Assembly: GCA_007679095.1 (NCBI GenBank)
Contig: VEFU01000004.1
Span: 1-64,000 of the forward strand
Length of the DNA: 64,000 bases
Reading direction: 5' to 3'
Source of the DNA: Paenibacillus bovis
Lineage (GTDB): Bacteria; Bacillota; Bacilli; Bacillales; Bacillaceae_C
Shown: positions 1 through 8,659 of the stretch, piece by piece
Numbering within the stretch: position 1 is the first letter of the stretch
How the letters are laid out: each line of letters starts with the position of its first letter
The notes under the pieces: model-generated
Database searches by the model: none
Seen by the model: the letters and a program-made list of their open reading frames with translations, nothing else
Told to the model about the DNA's origin: nothing
Made by a program: the position numbers and the translations under genes

Positions 1-76
1 TTTTGAACCGCCGTATACCGAACGGTACGTACGGTGGTGTGAGAGGTCGGAGGTTAATCACCTCCTCCTACTCGAT
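1..76 (+). mobile_element. 3' end of a group II intron (domains V and VI), class C-like
   Basis: Bases 4-39 fold as a domain V hairpin: ACCGCCGTA pairs with TACGGTGGT, a CG dinucleotide bulges on the 3' side, then TACC pairs with GGTA around a GAAC loop. Bases 40-73 form domain VI (GGAGGT/ACCTCC, then CCTAC with a candidate bulged branch A). The intron would end with AT at 75-76. It is followed at once by a T-run (TGTTTTTTTG), as expected for class C introns, which insert behind terminator hairpins. From memory it matches the crystallised O. iheyensis group IIC intron. The rest of the intron, including any reverse transcriptase, lies outside the window. Confidence 0.85.
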
Positions 77-133
77 TGTTTTTTTGATTAAAAACAGTAA
101 CTTTCGGCAATATATAAGCAAGGAGGGGAAAGT

Positions 134-1207
134 TTGAAGCAGAAGCATTTAGCCATTATTTATCGATTAATCATCACATTGTTAGTATTAATTATCCTAT
201 ACTGTCTTTTATTATTGAAACCAATTTGGAAGCCTATTGTCACTACTGCTTTTATTGGAGTTCTTCCATTTATCATTAGTGGTTTCATCGCTTTCTTATT
301 ACATCCATTAGTGGATAAATTAGAAAAGGCGCTTGGTATGAAGCGATCATATGCAATTTTACTGATTTATTTTCTTTTTTTTGGTGGAATCGGATTTGGA
401 TTATATTTAGGGATACCATTAATGGTAAAACAAATGAGAGAATTTACGGAACAATTTCCAATATTGTTAAGTCAGTACCGCGATTGGATTAATGATATAC
501 AAGTCTCTACTTCACGTTTTCCTGATGGGATAAAAGTTCAAATCAATGAAAGGATTAATGATTTTGAACAATGGGGAAACGAAATATTAGCGAAAACAAC
601 GAATGTATTAGTCAAACTAGTGGATTTTATTATCGTAGTTGCTGTGATCCCATTTATCTCCTTTTATTTGCTTAAGGACATTGAAAAAATTAAAAAAGCT
701 GTATGGTATATAACACCAAAATCATGGAGGAAAGATGGAATTAATTTTATCGAAGCGGTTCATGAGTCATTGGGTGGATATTTACGAGGTTATTTATTAG
801 TTTGTGGAATTGTAGGTGTCACATCGGCGACAGCTTTTAGCTTATTAGGAATTAAGTATCCCATTTTATTAGGAATTATCATTGCTGCAACTAATATTAT
901 CCCTTATTTCGGCCCTTTTATTGGAGCTATTCCAGTAGCTGCTATTGCTTTAATGGGATCTGTCAAATTAGCAATTATTGCAGTTGTGATTGTGTTTGTC
1001 TTACAATTTATTGAAGGTAATATTTTATCTCCATACATCGTCGGTAAATCAATTGAAATCCATCCGTTATTTATTATTGCTGCATTAATCATTGGAGGAG
1101 AAGCTTTTGGGATCATCGGAATGATTGTTGCGGTTCCATTATTAGCTATTCTGAAAATCGCAATTATCCATTCGCGTGATTATCTAATAAGAAAGAGGCA
1201 AGCATAA
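134..1207 (+). CDS. yrrI: AI-2E family transporter-like membrane protein YrrI
   Basis: Predicted polytopic membrane protein of 357 residues in the AI-2E/PurR-type permease family (B. subtilis YrrI). Hydrophobic segments occur near residues 10-30, 35-60, 70-100, 155-180 and, as a dense block, 215-345. The soluble loop around residues 100-150 is typical of the family. Start is TTG at 134, with AAGGAGGGG at 120-128. Substrate is not evident from the sequence: family members have been linked to autoinducer export or Na+/H+ antiport. It lies between the intron end and alaS, the same neighbour as in B. subtilis. Confidence 0.85.
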   Translation: MKQKHLAIIYRLIITLLVLIILYCLLLLKPIWKPIVTTAFIGVLPFIISGFIAFLLHPLVDKLEKALGMKRSYAILLIYFLFFGGIGFGLYLGIPLMVKQMREFTEQFPILLSQYRDWINDIQVSTSRFPDGIKVQINERINDFEQWGNEILAKTTNVLVKLVDFIIVVAVIPFISFYLLKDIEKIKKAVWYITPKSWRKDGINFIEAVHESLGGYLRGYLLVCGIVGVTSATAFSLLGIKYPILLGIIIAATNIIPYFGPFIGAIPVAAIALMGSVKLAIIAVVIVFVLQFIEGNILSPYIVGKSIEIHPLFIIAALIIGGEAFGIIGMIVAVPLLAILKIAIIHSRDYLIRKRQA

Positions 1208-1209
1208 TA

Positions 1210-1239
1210 TTGACAAATGATAACAAACTTCTCTATAAT
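1210..1239 (+). promoter_or_regulatory. SigA-type promoter for the alaS leader
   Basis: Perfect TTGACA at 1210-1215 and perfect TATAAT at 1234-1239 with an 18-base spacer, directly after yrrI and upstream of the T-box leader. Confidence 0.85.
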
Positions 1240-1254
1240 CACCATATACAAGTA

Positions 1255-1500
1255 AATTAGTTAAATTGAAGAAGGATCTAAATGTTATTACTAGTCTTAC
1301 GCATGAATATGCTTTAGAGAGGAATTCCTAGGCTGAAAGAATTCTAGACATAGCATAACATATTGCCAATCCTGAGAGCAGCTAATCACTGCCGTCAGCC
1401 GCGTTAAGGTACTGAGAGAAAAGTATGTTTTTTTACTTTTAAATCAGGGTGGTACCGTGAATTCAAGCTTCGCCCCTGTCTAGGGGAGGAGCTTTTTTAT
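1255..1500 (+). promoter_or_regulatory. T-box riboswitch controlling alaS (tRNA-Ala)
   Basis: About 245 bases of structured leader. The T-box core AGGGTGGTACCG is at 1446-1457. A terminator follows (AGCTTCGCCCCT paired with AGGGGAGGAGCT, then T6, 1466-1498). The UGGU acceptor-binding sequence would pair with a tRNA ending ACCA, which fits tRNA-Ala with discriminator A. Uncharged tRNA would stabilise the antiterminator and allow alaS transcription. The specifier codon could not be placed with confidence by eye. Confidence 0.9.
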
Positions 1501-1520
1501 ATTTTTAGGAGGTATTTAGT

Positions 1521-4154
1521 GTGAAAAAGTTAACAGGTTCAGAAATTAGACAAATGTATCTAGATTTTTTTAAAGAGAAAGGACATAGTGTGGAGCCTAG
1601 TGCATCACTAGTGCCACATGATGATCCCACTTTATTATGGATTAATAGTGGTGTGGCAACATTAAAGAAATATTTCGATGGGAGAATTATCCCCGAAAAT
1701 CCACGTATTGTAAATGCGCAGAAATCAATAAGAACGAACGATATCGAAAATGTTGGTTATACAGCAAGACATCATACATTTTTCGAGATGCTCGGTAACT
1801 TTTCTATTGGGGATTATTTTAAGGAAGAAGCAATTGAATGGGCATGGGAATTCTTAACAAGTCCAAAATGGATAGGCTTTGACCCAGAAAAATTATCGGT
1901 AACTATCCATCCTGAAGATGATGAAGCATTCAACCTATGGCATGAAAAAATTGGTATCCCAAAAGAACGAATTATTAGACTAGAAGAGAATTTCTGGGAT
2001 ATAGGTGAAGGCCCAAGTGGTCCAAATACAGAAATTTTTTATGATCGAGGACCAGAATTTGGAGATGACCCAAATGATCCTGAATTATATCCTGGAGGAG
2101 AAAACGAACGCTATTTAGAAATATGGAACTTAGTATTCTCACAATTTAACCATAATCCAGATGGTACTTATACTCCATTACCAAAGAAAAATATAGATAC
2201 GGGTATGGGATTAGAAAGAATGGCATCTGTTATTCAAAATGTGCCAACAAACTTTGATACGGATTTATTCATGCCGATTATTAAAGAAACAGAAAAAATT
2301 GCAGGTGTATCATACCGCACAAATGATGAATTAGATACATCATTTAAAGTAATTGCTGACCATATCCGGACTGTTTCTTTTGCAATAGCAGATGGGGCGC
2401 TTCCTTCTAATGAGGGTCGTGGGTACGTATTACGTCGATTACTTCGAAGAGCAGTGCGTTTTGCGAAAAAAATTAATATTAATAAACCATTTATGTATCA
2501 ATTAGTACCAGTTGTTGGTGACGTAATGAAAGATTTCTATCCGAATGTCATAGAGAAAACAGACTTCATCCAACGAGTAATTAAAAATGAGGAAGAAAGA
2601 TTCCATGAAACTCTGCATGATGGCTTAGAAATTTTATCAACTGTAATAAAACAAGCTAAAGCTGAAGGGAAAAACGAGATCCCAGGTTCTGAAGTGTTTA
2701 AACTGTATGATACGTATGGATTCCCAGTTGAATTGACGGAAGAGTATGCAGAAGATGAAGGGATGAAGGTGGATCATCCAGGATTTGAACTAGCAATGGA
2801 GCAGCAAAGAGAACGCGCAAGGTCTGCTCGTCAAGATACAGAATCTATGCATATTCAAGGTGGGATTTTAGGTGACTTACAGATACCAAGTGAATTTGTA
2901 GGGTATGACCAACTGCAAGTAAGCACAACAGTAACAGCAATCATTAAAGATGGAGAACTAGTGGAACAAGCAGTTGCAGGTGATAAAATCGAGTTCTTAT
3001 TAGCAGAAACACCTTTCTATGCGGAAAGTGGTGGACAAATTGCAGACAAAGGACATATAAGTGCTGCAGGTGTTTCCGTACATGTTACCGAAGTACAAAA
3101 AGCACCAAATGGTCAAAACCTTCATACAGCAGTAATTCAAGAAGGAACATTAGAAAACGGAGTTCAGGTTCTTGCCCAAGTGGATGAAATGAATCGTAAA
3201 AAGATAGAGAAAAACCATACTGCAACACATCTACTACATCAAGCATTGAAAGATGTTCTTGGTACACATGTAAATCAAGCTGGTTCATATGTAGGTCCAG
3301 ATCGTCTTCGTTTTGATTTCTCTCATTTTGGTCAAGTTAAGCAGGAAGAACTGGAAGCAATCGAGAAGATAGTAAACGAAAAGATTTGGGCTAACCTTCC
3401 TGTTACGATTGCTAATAAGAATATTGATGAAGCAAAAGCAATGGGAGCAATGGCTCTTTTCGGTGAAAAATATGGAGAAGTTGTACGTGTAGTTTCTATT
3501 GGAGATTATAGTTTAGAACTTTGTGGTGGTTGTCATGTTCCAAACAGTGCGACAATTGGCTTATGCAAAATAGTTTCTGAGAGCGGTATTGGTGCTGGTA
3601 CACGAAGAATTGAAGCTGTAACGAGTGAAGGTGCATTTGAGTTAATGAATAATGAAATTATGCAATTTTACAAAGTTGCAGAACTTCTCAAGGCAAAACC
3701 AAAGGATACCGTTCATAGAACCGAAGTTGTGTTACAGGAACTTAAAGAATTACAACGTGAAAATGAATCCCTTGCTGCAAAGTTAGCAAATATTGAAGCA
3801 GGAAGTATATTAGACCGTGTGATTGAAGTAGATGGTGTAAAATTGTTATCACAAAAAGTGCAAGTTCAGGACATGAATACTTTGAGGAACATGGCAGATG
3901 ACTTAAAGAAAAAAATCGGTTCCGGAATCATCGTATTAGGTGCTGTTCAAGGAGAAAAAGTAAGTATTATTTCAACAATAACAGAGGACTTAATCAAAAA
4001 AGGATATCATGCAGGGAAATTGGTGAAAGAAGTAGCTACTCGTTGTGGTGGTGGAGGCGGAGGGCGCCCAGATATGGCCCAAGCTGGAGGAAAAAATCCA
4101 CAACAATTAGATGCTGCTTTAGACTTTGTACAAGAATGGATAAAATCCGTTTGA
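1521..4154 (+). CDS. alaS: Alanyl-tRNA synthetase
   Basis: Class II synthetase that charges tRNA-Ala, 877 residues, the usual full length. The N-terminal catalytic domain is followed by the editing domain with HTATH at about residues 566-570 and CGGCH at 668-672, which bind zinc and clear mischarged Ser/Gly. The C-Ala domain ends with a glycine-rich [16 protein letters not shown] stretch. Start is GTG at 1521 with TAGGAGG just upstream. Expression is under the T-box leader. Confidence 0.98.
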   Translation: MKKLTGSEIRQMYLDFFKEKGHSVEPSASLVPHDDPTLLWINSGVATLKKYFDGRIIPENPRIVNAQKSIRTNDIENVGYTARHHTFFEMLGNFSIGDYFKEEAIEWAWEFLTSPKWIGFDPEKLSVTIHPEDDEAFNLWHEKIGIPKERIIRLEENFWDIGEGPSGPNTEIFYDRGPEFGDDPNDPELYPGGENERYLEIWNLVFSQFNHNPDGTYTPLPKKNIDTGMGLERMASVIQNVPTNFDTDLFMPIIKETEKIAGVSYRTNDELDTSFKVIADHIRTVSFAIADGALPSNEGRGYVLRRLLRRAVRFAKKININKPFMYQLVPVVGDVMKDFYPNVIEKTDFIQRVIKNEEERFHETLHDGLEILSTVIKQAKAEGKNEIPGSEVFKLYDTYGFPVELTEEYAEDEGMKVDHPGFELAMEQQRERARSARQDTESMHIQGGILGDLQIPSEFVGYDQLQVSTTVTAIIKDGELVEQAVAGDKIEFLLAETPFYAESGGQIADKGHISAAGVSVHVTEVQKAPNGQNLHTAVIQEGTLENGVQVLAQVDEMNRKKIEKNHTATHLLHQALKDVLGTHVNQAGSYVGPDRLRFDFSHFGQVKQEELEAIEKIVNEKIWANLPVTIANKNIDEAKAMGAMALFGEKYGEVVRVVSIGDYSLELCGGCHVPNSATIGLCKIVSESGIGAGTRRIEAVTSEGAFELMNNEIMQFYKVAELLKAKPKDTVHRTEVVLQELKELQRENESLAAKLANIEAGSILDRVIEVDGVKLLSQKVQVQDMNTLRNMADDLKKKIGSGIIVLGAVQGEKVSIISTITEDLIKKGYHAGKLVKEVATRCGGGGGGRPDMAQAGGKNPQQLDAALDFVQEWIKSV

Positions 4155-4178
4155 TTCCATTGTAAAATCATGTACAAT
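4151..4178 (+). promoter_or_regulatory. Possible SigA promoter for yrzL-yrrK-yrzB
   Basis: TTGATT at 4151-4156 and TACAAT at 4173-4178 with a 16-base spacer, overlapping the last codon of alaS. The match is moderate. Confidence 0.45.
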
Positions 4179-4239
4179 ATAGGTAATGTTTAACAATTAG
4201 GCCTATCTGTTATGGTAGTTCTTAAGAGAGGTGTTGTAA

Positions 4240-4506
4240 ATGAGCTCTTTTGATAAAACGATGCGTTTTAATTTTCAAGAAGATCCAATGGAGCAAGATG
4301 TAAAAGATGTAATGCTCCACGTATATGGAGCGCTTCAAGAAAAAGGGTATCACCCTATTAATCAAATTGTTGGTTATTTATTATCAGGTGACCCAGCATA
4401 TATTCCAAGACATCAAGACGCGCGTAATATCATCAGAAAATTAGAGCGGGATGAAATCATCGAAGAACTAGTAAAATCATATTTAAAGCAACATCGAGAG
4501 GTATAA
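4240..4506 (+). CDS. yrzL: IreB family regulatory phosphoprotein (YrzL, DUF965/UPF0297)
   Basis: Small cytosolic protein of 88 residues, full length for the UPF0297 family. Homologues include enterococcal IreB, a substrate of the PASTA kinase IreK that affects cephalosporin resistance; whether that holds here is unknown. It begins [10 protein letters not shown] and contains the conserved [20 protein letters not shown] segment near residues 50-70. GAGAGGTG precedes the ATG. It is followed two bases later by yrrK, as in other Bacilli. Confidence 0.9.
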   Translation: MSSFDKTMRFNFQEDPMEQDVKDVMLHVYGALQEKGYHPINQIVGYLLSGDPAYIPRHQDARNIIRKLERDEIIEELVKSYLKQHREV

Positions 4507-4508
4507 CG

Positions 4509-4928
4509 ATGAGAATTATGGGCCTAGATGTTGGATCGAAAACGGTTGGAGTTGCAATTAGTGATGAAATGGGTTGGACAGCCCAAGGTATAGAAACAAT
4601 TGCAATTGATGAAAATAGAAATAGATTTGGTTTCGACCGTCTTAGAGAAATTATTGAAGAGTATAATGTGAGTGAAATTATTGTTGGTCTCCCAAAAAAC
4701 ATGAACAATACGATTGGACCACGTGGTGAAGCTTCACAAATGTTTGCCGAAAATTTACAGTCAACGTTTCAGATTCCAGTAAAAATGTGGGACGAGCGCC
4801 TAAGTACAATGGCTGCGGAACGTGTATTATTAGAAGCAGATGTAAGTAGAAAAAAACGCAAAAAAGTAATTGATAAAATGGCTGCTGTTATGATACTACA
4901 AGGGTATCTTGATAGTCGACAAATATGA
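4509..4928 (+). CDS. yrrK: Holliday junction resolvase-like / pre-16S rRNA nuclease YqgF (YrrK)
   Basis: RNase H-fold protein of 139 residues in the RuvX/YqgF family. It begins [20 protein letters not shown], containing the first acidic catalytic motif ([10 protein letters not shown]). The second motif, VGLPKNMN, is near residue 60 and the WDERLST motif near residue 98. The E. coli homologue processes the 5' end of 16S rRNA; a resolvase role was proposed earlier. It overlaps nothing but is tightly packed between yrzL and yrzB, suggesting co-transcription. Confidence 0.92.
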   Translation: MRIMGLDVGSKTVGVAISDEMGWTAQGIETIAIDENRNRFGFDRLREIIEEYNVSEIIVGLPKNMNNTIGPRGEASQMFAENLQSTFQIPVKMWDERLSTMAAERVLLEADVSRKKRKKVIDKMAAVMILQGYLDSRQI

Positions 4929-4938
4929 GGTGAAGAAA

Positions 4939-5223
4939 ATGGAAAATGGCGAAAAGCATATTACAGTTGTTGATGAAAACGGAAATGAAGAGCTATATGA
5001 GATATTGTTTACATTTGATTCAGAGGAATTTAATAAATCATACGTCTTATACTACCCGGTAGGGGCGGACGAAGATGAAAACGAAGAGATAGAAATCCAC
5101 GCATCTGCTTATGTACAAAATGAAGATGGTGCAGAAGGAAATCTTCAACCAATTGAAACTGATGAAGAATGGGATATGATTGAAGAAATGTTAAATACCT
5201 TCCTTGATGAGGAAGAAGAGTAA
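4939..5223 (+). CDS. yrzB: DUF1292 acidic protein YrzB
   Basis: Acidic protein of 94 residues of the DUF1292/UPF0473 family. Function is unknown. I place the start at ATG 4939 ([10 protein letters not shown]), because GAGGTGA at 4927-4933 is well spaced to it. An upstream in-frame start at 4909 would overlap yrrK and has no ribosome site. Asp and Glu are dense throughout, with an acidic tail ending in EEEE. It closes the yrzL-yrrK-yrzB unit before a strong terminator. Confidence 0.88.
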   Translation: MENGEKHITVVDENGNEELYEILFTFDSEEFNKSYVLYYPVGADEDENEEIEIHASAYVQNEDGAEGNLQPIETDEEWDMIEEMLNTFLDEEEE

Positions 5224-5258
5224 TTATTAAATTGGGATGTTATGAAACCTTAAATTAA

Positions 5259-5301
5259 ACAAGTGGAGGAAAACGATTCGTTTTTCTTCACTTGTTTTTT
5301 A
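5259..5301 (+). terminator. Intrinsic terminator after yrzB
   Basis: ACAAGTGGAGGAAAAC pairs with GTTTTTCTTCACTTGT and is followed by a T-run. Confidence 0.85.
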
Positions 5302-5463
5302 TTTTGGGATGGAATTAGCTAGTTTCCTTTTAGTGATGTTACCTTGCTTATCAAAAAGCACAGTAATTAATTAAGGGATGAAATTGGAGAATTATGTAGT
5401 ATAATGTACAAAGTAAATATCCTATTAAATAATTGTGTATAGAGCCAGAAGGGAGATGACTTC

Positions 5464-6627
5464 GTGGAGGATAATAATAAGCGTCAAACAAATAAACCAA
5501 ATCGTAAAGCGATAATACAAGAAAACTTAACGGAACGTGGCCATGAAGCACGAACAATAAGGAGAATTGTAGCAGTAATAGCCATTATATTAATTTTAGT
5601 ATTTGGAGGAACTGCTCTAGGAGGATATTTATACATTTCTTCCGCATTAAAACCGTTAGACCCTGAGAATACAAAATCAACAGATGTAGAGATTCCAATC
5701 GGTTCTTCTTCAACCTCAATAGGGGAAATTTTAGAGGAAAAAGGAATAATTAAAGATTCTACTGTTTTTAAATACTATGTTAAATTTAATAATATTTCTG
5801 GTTTCCAAGCAGGGAATTATCAATTTTCACCTTCTATGACACTGAAAGAAATTACTGCAACATTACAAACAGGAAAACTTGTTAGAGAAGCAGTTTTTAA
5901 AATGACAATTCCTGAAGGGCTGCAAATTAAGGAAATTGCAAAAATTATGGCAAAACATATTGATATGTCGGAAGAAGACATAGTAGAAAAATTAAATGAT
6001 TCTAAAACAATAGAGAAGTACATGAAATTATATCCGGAACTATTAAAGGAAGATATTTTAGACGAAGAAATCATGAATCCTTTAGAAGGGTATTTATTTC
6101 CAGCAACATATTCTTTTTATGAAAAGAATCCATCATTTGACACAGTAATTAGTGTAATGTTAGAACAAACCATGAAGGTTGTTACGCCGTATGTAAATAT
6201 ATTAGAAGAAAAAGGCATGACTATCCATGAGCTATTAACGATGGCATCTTTGATAGAAGAAGAAGCAACGGAACAAGCAGATCGGAAAAATATCTCAAGT
6301 GTTTTTTATAATCGGATAGCAGATGGTATGATATTACAAACGGATCCAACTGTTGCTTATGCATTAGGTGAACATCTAGAACAAACACTATATGAACATC
6401 TAGACGTAGATTCACCATACAACACATATAAATACCCAGGTTTACCACCAGGGCCAATTGCTAATTCTGGAACCTCATCTATTGAGGCGGCTCTATACCC
6501 CGCAGATACGGATTATAAATACTTCTTAGCGGAATATGGCACTGGAAAAGTTCACTATGCAAAGACATTAGAAGAACACAATGCATTAAAAGATAAATAT
6601 ATTACACAAAAACGAAATAACCAGTAG
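5464..6627 (+). CDS. mltG: Endolytic murein transglycosylase MltG (YceG-like, YrrL)
   Basis: Cleaves nascent glycan strands at the membrane and may act as a terminase for peptidoglycan synthesis. 387 residues. A basic cytosolic N-terminus (about residues 1-37) precedes one membrane segment at about 38-60. An extracellular LysM-like subdomain and the YceG catalytic domain follow. The conserved EEEA stretch near residues 266-270 holds the expected catalytic Glu, and YPGLPPGPIANSG lies near residue 325. Start is GTG at 5464 after AAGGGAGATGA. It lies 13 bases before trmR. Confidence 0.93.
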   Translation: MEDNNKRQTNKPNRKAIIQENLTERGHEARTIRRIVAVIAIILILVFGGTALGGYLYISSALKPLDPENTKSTDVEIPIGSSSTSIGEILEEKGIIKDSTVFKYYVKFNNISGFQAGNYQFSPSMTLKEITATLQTGKLVREAVFKMTIPEGLQIKEIAKIMAKHIDMSEEDIVEKLNDSKTIEKYMKLYPELLKEDILDEEIMNPLEGYLFPATYSFYEKNPSFDTVISVMLEQTMKVVTPYVNILEEKGMTIHELLTMASLIEEEATEQADRKNISSVFYNRIADGMILQTDPTVAYALGEHLEQTLYEHLDVDSPYNTYKYPGLPPGPIANSGTSSIEAALYPADTDYKYFLAEYGTGKVHYAKTLEEHNALKDKYITQKRNNQ

Positions 6628-6640
6628 GTGAAGCTTAAAA

Positions 6641-7282
6641 ATGAAAGATGCCATTGATCAATATTTAGAAGGCTTACTTCCGGAACGAAGTGAATTATTT
6701 CAGCAATTAGAACAATTTGCAAAAGAGAATAAGGTACCTATTATGGAACCAATGGGTATAGAAACATTACTACAATTGCTCCGAATACAAGGGCCAAAAC
6801 GAATATTAGAAATAGGGACAGCAATAGGCTATTCAGCGCTTCGAATGGTGGATGCAATTGATGATGTTCATGTTGTAACATTAGAAATGGATGTAACACG
6901 CGCTAAGCAAGCAGAAGACAATATTGTACAGGCTGGAATGGCTAATAGAATTACGATTATTAAAGGAAATGCACTAGAGCTCTTTGGTGAAGTGAAAGAT
7001 TTAGGACCGTTTGATGCAATTTTTATTGATGCTGCAAAAGGGCAATATACGAGATTTTTTGAAATATACGAGCCTCTCTTAACCAATAACGGTTGTATAT
7101 ATAGTGACAATGTGTTATTCAAGGGACTTGTTGCATTAGAACCTACGGGTGAAAATAAACGATTAGAAAACATAGCAAAAAAAATACGAGGGTATAATCA
7201 ATGGCTTATGAATAATCAAAGTTATAGAACTGTTATTATTCCAACTGGTGATGGCTTAGCCATTAGCCGGAAAATTAAGTAA
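6641..7282 (+). CDS. trmR: tRNA 5-hydroxyuridine methyltransferase TrmR (YrrM)
   Basis: SAM-dependent O-methyltransferase of 213 residues. In B. subtilis YrrM/TrmR methylates 5-hydroxyuridine at tRNA position 34 to 5-methoxyuridine. SAM motif I is ILEIGTAIGYSALRM near residues 54-68, and the metal-binding DAAKGQY is near 128. In B. subtilis the next genes are yrrN and yrrO, the hydroxylation enzymes TrhP1/TrhP2; here udk follows immediately. The hydroxyuridine substrate must therefore come from genes elsewhere, for example a TrhO-type enzyme. Confidence 0.88.
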   Translation: MKDAIDQYLEGLLPERSELFQQLEQFAKENKVPIMEPMGIETLLQLLRIQGPKRILEIGTAIGYSALRMVDAIDDVHVVTLEMDVTRAKQAEDNIVQAGMANRITIIKGNALELFGEVKDLGPFDAIFIDAAKGQYTRFFEIYEPLLTNNGCIYSDNVLFKGLVALEPTGENKRLENIAKKIRGYNQWLMNNQSYRTVIIPTGDGLAISRKIK

Positions 7283-7300
7283 CATACTGTGGAGGTCATC

Positions 7301-7936
7301 ATGTATCAAAAGCCAGTCATAATAGGAGTTGCGGGTGGATCAGGTTCCGGAAAGACGAGTGTAACGAAAACGATAAATAATACATTTAAACATCATTCAA
7401 TCGTTGTGATTGAACAAGATTATTATTATAAGGATCAATCTAATCTTCCTTTTGAAGAAAGGTTAGAAACAAACTATGATCATCCATTAGCGTTTGATAA
7501 TGATCTCCTTATATCACATATTGAAAATTTGTTAAATTATGAAGCAATTGAAAAACCAGTATATGACTATGCAAATCATACTCGATCGACTAAAACAATT
7601 CATGTAGAGCCGAAAGATGTTATAATTATTGAGGGAATTTTAGTATTAGAAGATGAAAGATTGCGCAACTTAATGGATATTAAGTTATTTGTAGATACCG
7701 ATGCGGATATCCGAATCATTAGACGCTTGCAAAGAGATATAAAAGATAGAGGCAGGTCAATGGAATCGGTAATCTCACAATACATGAACGTAGTTCGGCC
7801 AATGCATAATCAATTTATTGAACCGACTAAAAGATATGCGGATGTAATCATCCCAGAAGGTGGCCAAAATCATGTTGCAATTGACTTGGTTGCAACGAAA
7901 ATAAAAACAATTCTTGAACAAAAGTCATTTTTGTAA
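7301..7936 (+). CDS. udk: Uridine kinase
   Basis: Phosphorylates uridine and cytidine in pyrimidine salvage. Walker A GGSGSGKT is near residues 12-19, followed by the QDYYYKD substrate region and the YDHPLAFD motif. Start is ATG at 7301 because GGAGGT at 7291-7296 fits it and the result is 211 residues, the usual length. A GTG at 7289 would place the ribosome site inside the gene. Confidence 0.95.
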   Translation: MYQKPVIIGVAGGSGSGKTSVTKTINNTFKHHSIVVIEQDYYYKDQSNLPFEERLETNYDHPLAFDNDLLISHIENLLNYEAIEKPVYDYANHTRSTKTIHVEPKDVIIIEGILVLEDERLRNLMDIKLFVDTDADIRIIRRLQRDIKDRGRSMESVISQYMNVVRPMHNQFIEPTKRYADVIIPEGGQNHVAIDLVATKIKTILEQKSFL

Positions 7937-7978
7937 TACGATAGCATAGAACTTAATATATGTATAAGCATGGAAATG

Positions 7979-8003
7979 TAGCGCGCCTATTGAAGGCGCG
8001 TTA
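7979..8003. other. GC-rich hairpin between udk and greA, no T-run
   Basis: TAGCGCGCC and GGCGCGTTA pair over nine positions around a TATTGAA loop. It resembles a terminator stem but is followed by ATCATG, so termination would be weak or protein-assisted. Confidence 0.5.
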
Positions 8004-8078
8004 TCATGTATTACATAAAAAAATATATAAATATCTCATTTCATAAATTGAGGTTGTAATTAATAAGGAGTGAAGGGT

Positions 8079-8555
8079 TTGGCAAAAGAAAAAGTTTTTC
8101 CAATGACAGAAGCTGGAAAAGAAAAATTAGAACAAGAACTAGAATTCTTAAAAACGGTTAGAAGAAAAGAAGTAGTAGAGAGGATTAAAATTGCAAGAAG
8201 CTTTGGAGACCTCTCAGAGAACTCTGAATATGATTCCGCGAAAGAAGAGCAAGCATTTGTGGAAGGTCGTATTACTACACTAGAAAATATGATCCGTAAT
8301 GCTAAAATCATCAAAGATGATGACCTAAATACAGATCTTATTACATTAGGGAAAACGGTTACATTTATAGAGCTTCCTGATGGAGAAGAAGAAACATATA
8401 CGATTGTGGGAAGTGCAGAAGCAGATCCATTTGAAGGTAAGATTTCTAATGATTCTCCAATCGCAAAAAGTTTGATTGGACATAAAGTTGGAGAAGAAGT
8501 TGTTGTACAAACTCCTGGTGGCGAAATGAATGTTAAAGTAATTTCCATCAGTTAA
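8079..8555 (+). CDS. greA: Transcription elongation factor GreA
   Basis: Rescues backtracked RNA polymerase by stimulating transcript cleavage. An N-terminal antiparallel coiled coil (about residues 10-75) carries the acidic tip region [20 protein letters not shown]. The C-terminal FKBP-like domain includes [19 protein letters not shown]. Start is TTG at 8079, giving [10 protein letters not shown] and 158 residues, with AAGGAG at 8065-8070. The GTG at 8070 would overlap that ribosome site. Confidence 0.96.
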   Translation: MAKEKVFPMTEAGKEKLEQELEFLKTVRRKEVVERIKIARSFGDLSENSEYDSAKEEQAFVEGRITTLENMIRNAKIIKDDDLNTDLITLGKTVTFIELPDGEEETYTIVGSAEADPFEGKISNDSPIAKSLIGHKVGEEVVVQTPGGEMNVKVISIS

Positions 8556-8570
8556 AAGAATGTATAAAGA

Positions 8571-8601
8571 AGCATGGCACATTGGTGTCGTGCTTTTTTT
8601 A
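8571..8601 (+). terminator. Intrinsic terminator after greA
   Basis: AGCATGGCAC pairs with GTGTCGTGCT, including two wobble pairs, around ATTG and runs into T7. Confidence 0.9.
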
Positions 8602-8659
8602 TATCCCTCGTGTTATCACTTTTAGAGAAAAAGGCAACAATGGACATAGAGGTGGTAAT

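Noticed and set aside
8060-8548. 162-codon open frame opposite greA
   Set aside because: Antisense shadow of a well-conserved gene, low-complexity Ser-rich translation and no ribosome site.
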